64,000 nt of DNA, taken from NCBI GenBank assembly GCA_038326325.1, contig JBBQJW010000003.1, positions 127,075 through 191,074 on the forward strand, given 5' to 3'. The position numbers and the translations under genes are program-made. The notes beneath the pieces were generated by a model, which saw only the letters and a list, made by a program, of their open reading frames with translations, was not told the origin of the DNA and did not search any database. The stretch comes from UBA10324 sp038326325. GTDB taxonomy: Bacteria > Bacteroidota > Bacteroidia > Chitinophagales > UBA10324. This document shows, piece after piece, positions 57,501-63,700 of the stretch. How positions within the stretch are numbered: the stretch's first letter is position 1; the number at the start of each line of letters is the position of its first letter.

Positions 57501-57931
57501 CTTACCTATGGAATTTCGGTGATGGAAATAATTCAAATGAAATAAATCCTGTTTATACCTACACAACTGAAGGTGAATTTTATGTTACACTATTTGCCTT
57601 CAACATTAATGGTTGTGCTGATACAGTTACTTATGGTCCATTTACTTTGATTGCAGATGGAGATATTTTTATTCCAAATACTTTCACACCCAATGGAGAT
57701 CATTATAATGATGTTTTTAAAATTTATGGAACAGGCATTACTGCCGAACATTTATGGATTTATGATCGCTGGGGCGAAAAACTTTTTGAATCGGCTGAAT
57801 TATTTTCAGAATGGGATGGAAAATATTTGGGAGTTGATTTGAATATTGGGGTATATGTTTATCAGTTGGAGGTAACCCGATATGATGGTACAATAGAATT
57901 TAAAAAAGGAGATGTAACACTTCTCAGATAG
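48584..57931 (+). CDS. Giant SprB-like repeat adhesin with T9SS type B sorting domain (~3115 aa)
   Basis: Start ATG 48584 opens a good signal peptide (SVILLFSILFFSNTLFAE) after a short polar lead; the frame extends upstream to a GTG at 48503, which is less likely. Residues ~35-190 form a lectin/PPC-like domain rich in paired Cys. Residues ~330-395 are Ig-like. Residues ~400-2855 hold about 33 SprB repeats of 70-75 residues (core SETHVNA-C, NGSINL, V-GG--PY-Y-WSN, TQDI, AGNYTVTVTD-NNC). Two PKD modules follow (~2860-3012), then the gliding-associated type B domain (~3027-3115: FIPNTFTPNGDHYNDVFKIY, YDRWGEKLFES, GDVTLLR). SprB carries surface adhesion for gliding in flavobacteria; this is a probable counterpart. 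No SprF gene is adjacent. Convergent with the next gene, 7 bp away. Confidence 0.9.
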   Translation: MNYDTLILNYKSKISVILLFSILFFSNTLFAETKISPSPPPPPVNDNCVNAISVTVNGLIVSGVTQNATLEAGELTDCAIAGSTQSVWYYFTATATSISVSVNSTAGGCFLSSAIWSGASGCPVANGCSALSCQSAAGGPNNNVHNLINLTIGIDYYIQIMYNPGGACGASAGFDVTVSTTLPANPSNPPPVSTCSSPAGSVCVLNFLPGTYAQIAANCTTYPNPVAANNNNEVYHSCFSFTAQYSSTINFQMAPTSTCGTFTWWDWQLYNSSCSSIDCGDYNNLSSTGLICGNNYEMCYTFEIPNGCTYTSIIPYIIAIPPVIAVPTTQAICKGESVPLTAFAIGDVSYQWAPSTGLNATTGATVTANPLVNTTYTVTGFDAGGCTQTATVVVVVHPVPVLSASLTPPSCGNSNGIINLTVSGGGGPFTYLWSNGYNNQDLTFVLAGTYIVTVTNTFGCTATYSGTLNNTGFFTSSFTQINNTCAGGTTGSINITPQIPSVNPPYTYLWTTGATSQDLNSLSTGTYTITISNSVGCTSIQTINITEPPLMNISSVIANVNCFGSATGGIDLTVTGGTAPYIYHWNTNATTQDLSNLFSGNYSVTVYDANGCSAVAGPITITQPAPISFSDIITNASCSGSTDGAVDITVNGGSNPYTFAWSNGATTEDVTALSAGPISVNIFDASGCPYTWNGNIAAGTGLILSANITHVFCFGNGNGAVNLTVTAGSLPFTYNWSNGGTTQDLSNLSGGVYSVTVIDAAGCSVTGSYTVLEPSAMSLFETHLVVGCDNNSINLTVASGSAPFTYIWSNGATIQDPIGIPAGNYSVTVTDANNCTAVLSNIVINSSPVNTVNLLQAAPSCGVNDGTALIDFITGGGGPFTYLWSNGGTTTQINNISAGTYSVTVSNSSGCTSSASITLISPSGPALSSTHVDVLCNGASTGSINLSVVGGTAPFNYIWSNGSTIQDPLNLTAGNYTVTVTDVNNCQVTTTINISQNASTVLSQTNVNSTCGSTNGSINLSVVGTSPFIYLWNNAATIQDLSFIGAGNYSVTVTDANSCTSSLSVTVNNSPGPTLSFISQDVSCNGAASGSINLTVNGGTAPFTYLWNNGATTQDISNLITGIYTVVVTDANNCIANGGVIIIQPAVNILSETHVNATCGLSNGSIDLTVTGSNPPFVYLWSNASSFQDLSGLAVGTYTVTVTDFNLCSSTLSVSISNTSGPTLTETHIDALCNGANSGSINLSVNGGLAPYTYFWNTTATTQDINNLVAGNFTVTVTDFNNCQSISTIIISQPTALSLSETHVNANCGSSNGSINLSVTGGTINYSYNWSNGAITQDISSISSGAYTVTVTDVNNCSATLTINLSNLSGPSLTETHSNVLCNGNNSGNINLTVNGGTAPYTYIWSNSATAQDINNLLAGNYTVTVTDFNNCQATITINISEPALLTLSETHIDATCSAANGSINLSVNGGSPNYAYNWNNASTTQDVSVLNSGVYTVTVTEANNCSVTLSINIGNTNGPVLSETHVNVLCNGSNSGSIDLSINAGTAPYSYIWSNASATQDISALITGNYTVTVTDFNNCQSSLTINISEPTTFAISETHIDANCGTANGSINLTVAGATPNYSYIWSNGFITQDINNISAGAYTVTVTDANSCSTTSIINISNSSGPVLSETHVNVLCFGNGTGSIDLSVIGGVTPYTYLWSNAATTQDIVSLISGAYTVTVTDFSNCQAILSINITEPIAISLTETHVDVFCNGNNSGSINLTVNGGVAPYSYLWSNAFAIQDISALSAGTYTVTVTDFNNCTSTTSLNIIEPTVLAVSETHIDAGCGSSNGSIDITVSGGSPNYNYNWNNAAISQDISNISSGGYTVTVTDANNCSASLSVNIANTSGPGLNETHVNALCNSGNTGSIDLSVNGGTVPYNYTWNNGSTSQDLSNLISGNYSVTVSDFNNCSGTVTVIILQPTAIVLSETHANPSCGIANGSINLNVNGGTPNYSYLWSNGAIVQDISNVGSATYTVTVTDANGCTSTLSINLFNGNGPSLSETHVNANCGIASGSIDLTVTGGVVPYFYVWSNAFTTQDISNLIGGLYSVTVTDINFCSTVISINLPTTSSVSLQTAVTNVTCFGFNDGAVNLTVSGGTPSYTYHWNNNATSQDLNGISGNVYGVTVTDLLGCTAVTSATVIEHGQLTPSQTHINATCGLSNGSIDLSAFGGFQPYSYLWSNGAITQDLSGLSAGNYSVTVSDVNLCTATLSTTIAISSGPTTQFVSTNVLCNGASIGAINLTVNGGSAPYSYLWSNNSNVQDLNNIPAGNYSVTVTDANNCSVTGAVLITQPSAIQVNETHVDASCGNSNGTIDITVSGGTLPYSYIWSNSSNTEDLNNLAIGNYSITVTDGNNCSATITISIINGGGSLPLSNIATDETCSSGNGSIDLSVNAGTAPYNYAWSNAQITQDIANLSAGNYSVTVTDAGGCTGTATAAINNHPSPSLSTTHLDETCSNSNGSIDLTVTVGALPYSYIWSNNSQTEDISNLSTGNYSVTVTDGNNCTANIQVSILNSSGPIINEIHFDENCNQANGSINLTINGGILPYSFNWNNGTTTEDISNLGSGNYSVTVTDVNGCSNLQSILINNIAGPQLSETHISTSCGLNNGSVDLTVTGGTFPFIYSWSNNYITQDLQNISPNTYSVTVTDAGGCTAELTGINIISSTIPNLNETHTSSTCGNANAGVDLTVTGGTAGYNYIWSNNSVTEDIANIVSGNYSVTVTDAAGCTVSLNALINNIAGPQLTIIPTATSCGNYDGSIDLIVNGGANPYSYLWSNSTTTEDVTSLAGGNYSVTVTDANNCTVEINIDVIASIYPLINAHITGNKGCIPLSIFFNNTSSNATTYSWIFGDGTTSNDVSPTHQYNQIGNFPVELIATSSTGCSDTLAIDTVSIYETPIADFTSVPWINETTLLSLAQFNFTNQSLFASTYLWNFGDGNNSNEINPVYTYTTEGEFYVTLFAFNINGCADTVTYGPFTLIADGDIFIPNTFTPNGDHYNDVFKIYGTGITAEHLWIYDRWGEKLFESAELFSEWDGKYLGVDLNIGVYVYQLEVTRYDGTIEFKKGDVTLLR
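49783..57150 (+). repeat. Array of ~33 diverged SprB repeats (about 210-225 bp each)
   Basis: The coding repeats vary in the middle but keep the pattern SETHVNA...TVTVTD. At DNA level they are well diverged, unlike those of the second giant gene at 62 kb. The TVT codons are nearly always ACT-GTA/GTT-ACA, giving about 39 copies of TGTWACA in this gene. Confidence 0.85.
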
Positions 57932-57938
57932 GAACTAA

Positions 57939-58673
57939 TTATTTCTTTTTCTTAAAATCTCCTTTCGAAAATTGCTTTTCAATCCAGCAATAAAGCAGTA
58001 TAAAAAAATAACGGCTTCCGATTTCCTGAATCTTCAGTTTTGATTCACCATATTTTCGATTCGTCCAGCTATTCGGTATGACGGTATATGAATAACCTCT
58101 GATGATAGCTTTCAAAGGAAGCTCCAGCGTTAAATTAAAATGAGGAGATAGAAATGGTTTCAATCCAGCAATTACTTCTCGACGGTAAAGTTTAAATGCA
58201 TTAGTTGAATCGTTGTAACGAATGCCCATAAAAACGCGAACAATATTATTTGCAATTCGATTAAGAATTCTTTTCAATAGAGGATAGTCAATCACTTTTC
58301 CTCCTTTGCTCCAGCGGCTTCCGAAAACACAATCAAAACCCTCCAGCATTTTATTATAGAAGCGAACTAAATCTTCCGGATCATCAGACAAATCAGCCAT
58401 CATTACTGCAACACAATCCCCCGTGAATCTCTCAAGCCCGTAACGAACTGCATATCCAAAACCATTTGGTCCTTCGTTGGTATAAAAAGTAAGTGTTGGA
58501 ATATTTTTTTGCAGTTCACCTAATATTGATTCTGTTTTGTCTTTAGAACTATCATTAACAACAATAATTTCATGTTCAATATTGTAGTGTAACAGTGTGT
58601 TGTATAATTTATTTAAAGTTTCAGCAATGCTTCCTTCTTCGTTATAAGCGGGGATTACAATACTTAATTTCAA
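57939..58673 (-). CDS. Family 2 glycosyltransferase (dolichyl-phosphate mannosyltransferase-like)
   Basis: 244 residues. LSIVIPAYNEEGSIAETLNK starts the GT-A fold, IIVVNDSSKDKTESIL carries the first Asp motif, and VAVMMADLSDDPEDLVRFYN contains the DxSDDP acidic cluster. FGSRWSKGGKVIDYPLLKRI and SWTNRKYGESKLKIQEIGSR are typical of DPM1/polyprenyl-phosphate transferases. It has no C-terminal membrane helices, so it may be a soluble form that moves a sugar onto a lipid carrier. Only 7 bp separate its stop from that of the giant adhesin. Confidence 0.9.
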   Translation of the reverse strand: MKLSIVIPAYNEEGSIAETLNKLYNTLLHYNIEHEIIVVNDSSKDKTESILGELQKNIPTLTFYTNEGPNGFGYAVRYGLERFTGDCVAVMMADLSDDPEDLVRFYNKMLEGFDCVFGSRWSKGGKVIDYPLLKRILNRIANNIVRVFMGIRYNDSTNAFKLYRREVIAGLKPFLSPHFNLTLELPLKAIIRGYSYTVIPNSWTNRKYGESKLKIQEIGSRYFFILLYCWIEKQFSKGDFKKKK

Positions 58674-58733
58674 ATGAAATAGATTTTATTTTGAAATAGT
58701 TTTCTTAAAGAATTTAAATTAAAAAAAGTATTT

Positions 58734-60449
58734 CTACTTCATTTCGTTCATTCGAATCATTCTTCCTTTAAAACTTTTTCCATCAATCGCTTTTATCATT
58801 TTGTTGGCTGATGATTTATCTATTTCAACAAATGAGTTTGCTTCTTTCAAATCTATTTTGCCTAAAGTATCTTTTTTCAAATCACTCATGTCTAAAATAA
58901 ACTGAAGGAAACTTGCTTTATAAAAACCATCCTTGGTTCCGATATTCACAAAAAGTTTAGTATAGTCGCTATTGGAACTAAAATCCCTGGCTGTCTTCAC
59001 ATCGCGATCTCCTCTTTCGCCTCTATCACCTCTTTCAGTGCGCTCTCTTCTTTCTCCACCTCTTTCGTTTCTGTCTCTTGTTCTGAAACCTTCGCGGGGT
59101 GCGCGCTCGCTTCTGTCCGATTCACGAAGATTTAGATCTTCAGAATTCTGATAATATTTTAAATAGCGGTCAAACTCCAATGCTGCTACACGGGTTAGCA
59201 CTTCTTCCTTGGTCATATCAGCAAATTTTTCCTGTAACATTGGAACATAATTTTCATAATCTCCGTGAGAAATGTCGGCCTGTAACAGTCGCTCCATTCC
59301 GAAGAAAAATTGTTTACGACAAACATCTTTTCCCAATGGAATTTCTAACTTATGAAAAGGCGACTGAACTAATTTTTCAATTGTCTTGAGTTTATATGAC
59401 TCTCGTTTAGTGATTACCGAAATACAAATTCCGGTTTTACCCGCACGACCTGTTCTTCCGCTTCTATGTGTGTAAACTTCTGCTTCATCAGGCAATTCGT
59501 AATTAATTACATGAGTTATGTCTTTCACATCAATTCCGCGTGCAGCAACATCGGTAGCAAGCAACAACTGTAACGCTTTACTTCTGAAAGCTCCCATCAC
59601 TTTGTCGCGTTGAGCTTGCGATAAATCTCCATGTAGTGCATCAATGTTATATCCCTCGCGTGTAAGTTTTTCTGCAATGGACTGAGCATCAATTTTTGTT
59701 CGTGTAAAAATCAAACCATAAATACCAGGATTGAAATCAATAATTCGTTTAAGCGTTTCGTAACGATGATGATTTGCTGTTAAATAATACTGGTGATCAA
59801 TATTTTTATTTCCGCTGTTAATTTTTCCAACTGAAATTTCTACCGGGCTTTTCATGTACTTGTTGCTCACCTTTCTTATTTCGGGTGGCATTGTTGCACT
59901 GAACATCCACATACTATCGCGGTTAATAGTTTGCTTACACACAAATTCAATGTCCTCTTCGAAACCCATGTTAAGCATTTCATCGGCCTCGTCGAGCACC
60001 ACATATTTTATCTGCTGAAGATTAATGGCTTTGCGCTCAATCAAATCGATGAGCCGACCAGGAGTTGCCACCACAATCTGAACACCCTTTTTTATTACTC
60101 TTATCTGATCGCTGATGCTGGTGCCGCCATATACCGCCACGATATGAACCTGAGCAGTAAATTTTTTGAAGGTCATTATATCCTTTACAATCTGCATGCA
60201 CAACTCGCGTGTCGGGCAAACGACCAATGCCTGCGGCGATTTTTTATCGTGGTCAATTAACTGTAACAGCGGCAAGCCGAAAGCAGCGGTTTTGCCAGTG
60301 CCTGTTTGTGCCAATCCGAGGAAATCTTTTGTTCCGGCTACTAAAACCGGTATTGCCTTTTCCTGAATGGGTGTTGGTTCTGTGAATCCGAGCGCCTCTA
60401 CAGCCTGTAACAGTTGGGCGTTTAATCCTAAATCTTTAAACGATGACAT
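58734..60449 (-). CDS. deaD: DEAD-box RNA helicase with DbpA-type C-terminal RNA-binding domain
   Basis: 571 residues. Q motif GFTEPTPIQEKAIPVLVAG, Walker A AQTGTGKT, PTREL, DEAD in VLDEADEMLNMGF, SAT in MFSATMP, and motif VI HRSGRTGRAG are all intact. A basic/acidic low-complexity stretch (RERTERGDRGERGDRD, about residues 450-480) leads to a C-terminal DbpA-like RNA-binding domain (YTKLFVNIGTKDGFYKASFL, ending RMNEMK). The family remodels RNA, often in ribosome assembly and cold response. TAACTTCG just upstream is a one-mismatch -7 element. Six CTGTTACAG-type motifs fall in its coding strand, several as Leu-Leu-Gln or Met-Leu-Gln codons. Confidence 0.95.
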   Translation of the reverse strand: MSSFKDLGLNAQLLQAVEALGFTEPTPIQEKAIPVLVAGTKDFLGLAQTGTGKTAAFGLPLLQLIDHDKKSPQALVVCPTRELCMQIVKDIMTFKKFTAQVHIVAVYGGTSISDQIRVIKKGVQIVVATPGRLIDLIERKAINLQQIKYVVLDEADEMLNMGFEEDIEFVCKQTINRDSMWMFSATMPPEIRKVSNKYMKSPVEISVGKINSGNKNIDHQYYLTANHHRYETLKRIIDFNPGIYGLIFTRTKIDAQSIAEKLTREGYNIDALHGDLSQAQRDKVMGAFRSKALQLLLATDVAARGIDVKDITHVINYELPDEAEVYTHRSGRTGRAGKTGICISVITKRESYKLKTIEKLVQSPFHKLEIPLGKDVCRKQFFFGMERLLQADISHGDYENYVPMLQEKFADMTKEEVLTRVAALEFDRYLKYYQNSEDLNLRESDRSERAPREGFRTRDRNERGGERRERTERGDRGERGDRDVKTARDFSSNSDYTKLFVNIGTKDGFYKASFLQFILDMSDLKKDTLGKIDLKEANSFVEIDKSSANKMIKAIDGKSFKGRMIRMNEMK

Positions 60450-60715
60450 TCTTAAATTTTCGGCGAAGTTAACCTATAATATTTGAGAGCTTAATTTTTA
60501 ATCTACTTTCAGATTTTATAACATGAAAAACTATTTTTTTATTGAGTTTATTGAACGAGCCCCAATCTATAGTTATCTCAAAGTGCAATTAATATTAATG
60601 TTAGCATCTTTAATCTATAGTAAATGTAACCTTATCAGAATGGTAAAGTTAAAAGGTTCGATTTAAAGGATAAAACCACAAATTTCCTTTTCGTCAACCT
60701 TAAAACACCACCACA
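60450..60715. promoter_or_regulatory. Divergent intergenic region with a 10-bp direct repeat
   Basis: AATCTATAGT occurs at 60564-60573 and 60612-60621, 48 bases apart, between the helicase and the second giant gene. A 10-mer repeat this close is uncommon in a 266-bp gap and may mark a regulator site. No full TAnnTTTG element is seen for the + strand gene. Confidence 0.4.
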
Positions 60716-63700
60716 ATGCTTAAGACTTTCCTCTACAAAGTCGTTTCGCGCTCAGTATTTGCGTTAATTCTTTTATCAGGATTAACTTCTGTTAAAGCGC
60801 AGACTTACACCATGACCAATGGAAGTATTTCCACTTGTTCCGGAACATTTTTAGATCCAGGCGGAAATGCGAACTATCCGAACAATGCGAATTTCACTTA
60901 CACAATTTGTTCATCAAACGGAACTCATGTGAATGCAAAATTTACTGCATTTAAAACATCAGCAAATGATATTCTATATGTGTATGATGGTAACAGCACA
61001 TCTGCCCCGCTCATGGGTACTTATACCGGCACGCTTACCTATCCGCCGAGTTTAACTTCGAGCAATACTTGCCTTACATTCAAATTTGTTTCCGATGCAA
61101 GTACCAACAATACTGGATTTACAGCCACCATTTCGTGCGTGACTTCTCCAATAAAAGTTGATAATACAACATACACTCAAAGTCAGCTAATATCAAGTGT
61201 GTTTATGGGTGATTGCTTAACGGCAACAAACATTCAGTTTCATGGAATGAATGACATGATGGGATATTTTACCAATGGAACTTCTATTGGAATTCAATCA
61301 GGTGTTGTTTTAACTTCAGGAAGTATCTATAATGTACCAGGACCAAACAACCAGGCAAACGCGACTATTGACCACGCACAACCTGGAGATGTAAACCTCA
61401 CTGCTTCGGTTGGTGTAATTACTCAGGATGCTTCAAGTATTGAATTTGATTTCGTTCCGAAAAACGATTCTGTAACTTTTGATTTCGTGTTTGGTTCTGA
61501 AGAATACCCTGAATGGATTTGCCAGGGATACAATGATGCATTCGGATTTTTTGTTTCCGGGCCTGGTTATGTCGGAACCCAAAATGTCGCCTTGATTCCA
61601 GGAACCACAACCCCGATAGCAATTGATAATATTAATACTACAGGAAATTGCGCCACTATTTATCCTCAGTATTATGTAAATAATACGGGAGGGACATCGG
61701 TTCAATATGATGGATATACAACACCCATGAGGGCATTAATTCATTGTACTCCTTGTGCATCATATCATATAAAAATTGTCGTGGCGGATGTAGGAGATGG
61801 ATTATATGATTCAGGTGTATTTTTAAAAGCACAAAGTTTCAGTGCTGGACATAATTTGGTTGTTAGCTCAACGGGATACAACGGAACTAATAATATTTAT
61901 GAAGGATGCGATGGATATTTCACTTTTACAAATTTGGATGGAGCCGATACTATTCCAACAACCATTTCTTATCAAATTTTAGGAAACGCTATAAACGGTA
62001 CCGATTATCAGACTATTACTAATACAGTTGTAATTCCTGCTGGTCAAACATCTGTTACACTTCCGATTTATTCAAACTGGGATGCGAATGTTGAAGCGAA
62101 TGAATTAGTCCGTGTTAAACTTTTGTCATATTGCAATTGTAACAACATTCCGCAGGCTTCACTTTGGATAGTTGACAATTCTTTGTTTAATGCAGTTGTA
62201 ACGGCTCCTCAAACTCTTTGTGCAGGACAGGGATTACCTGCAACATTAACTGCCAGTGGAAGCCAGAGTTTGCCTTACCATTATTTATGGAGTACTGGTG
62301 CTACCTCAAGTTCTATTTCTGTTTCTCCTACTTCAACAACAACTTATAGAGTAACGGTTACAAACCCTTGCGATAATTCTATTGATACTGCATCAACAAA
62401 AATCACAATTGTTCCGGTCATAAATTTATCCGCAACACAAACAAATGTTAATTGTAATGGAAATAATAATGGCTCAATCAGTTTATCAATTTCGGGTGGC
62501 CAAACTCCATATTCATTTAATTGGTCAAACGGTGCTACAACACAAAATATTTCTTCACTTGTTCTCGGAACCTATTCTGTTACTGTAACAGCTGGAGTTT
62601 GTTCAACAACTTCAACATTCACAATTTCACAACCTTCGACTCTTGGATTTTCTGTCTCATCAATAAATCCATCTTGTTCGGGAGTATTAAATGGAAGCGT
62701 GAGTACTACTGTAACAGGTGGAACTTTACCATATTCATATTTTTGGTCAAATGGCTCTACAAATGCAAATCTTAATTCACTTTTTGCTGGAACTTATTCA
62801 GTGACTCTGACAGATGCAAATGGATGTTCAAATACTGGAAGTGCAACAATTACAAATGCAGCTACGATTTCTTTAAGTTGTTCATCAACGAATGTTTCAT
62901 GCAATGCCGGAACAAACGGAACAGCAAGTTCAAGTGTATCAGGTGGAACTTCGCCTTATACTTATTTGTGGAATAGCGGAGCTACAACAGCCAACAGAAC
63001 TTCACTTGCAGCCGGAATCTATTCATTGACAGTAATGGATGCGAATGGATGTACTGCAACAGCAAGTACAACTGTAACGCAGCCGACAGTATTGACTGCA
63101 TCAGCATCATCAACGAATGTTTCATGCAATGCAGGAACAAACGGAACAGGAACTTCATCAGTATCAGGTGGAACTTCACCTTATACTTATTTGTGGAATA
63201 GCGGAGCTACAACAGCCAACAGAACTTCACTTACTGCCGGAACCTATTCATTGACAGTAACGGATGCGAATGGATGTACTGCAACAGCAAGTACAACTGT
63301 AACACAGCCGACAGTATTGACTGCATCAGCATCATCAACAAATGTTTCATGCAATGCAGCAGCAAACGGAACAGCAACTTCAAGTGTAACAGGCGGAACA
63401 ACACCATTCACTTACAACTGGAGCAACGGAGCAACTACGGCAAACATTGCATCATTAACAGCCGGTTCATACTCGGTAACAGTAACCGATGCGAACGGAT
63501 GTTCTTCAACTTCAACAACTACAGTTTCTCAACCATCTACATTATCAGTAAGCACAAGTTCAACGGATGCACTTTGTAATGCAGCATCGAACGGAACAGC
63601 AACAGCAAGTGTAACAGGCGGAACAACACCATTTACTTACAACTGGAGCAACGGAGCAATCACTTCAACTCTTTCAGGATTAACAGCCGGTTCATACTCG

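Noticed and set aside
63274..63579. Alternative-frame ORFs within the SprB-repeat gene (62521-62775, 63274-63579, and minus-strand ones)
   Set aside because: They are frame shadows of repeats; the main frame from 60716 is open throughout and shows domains.
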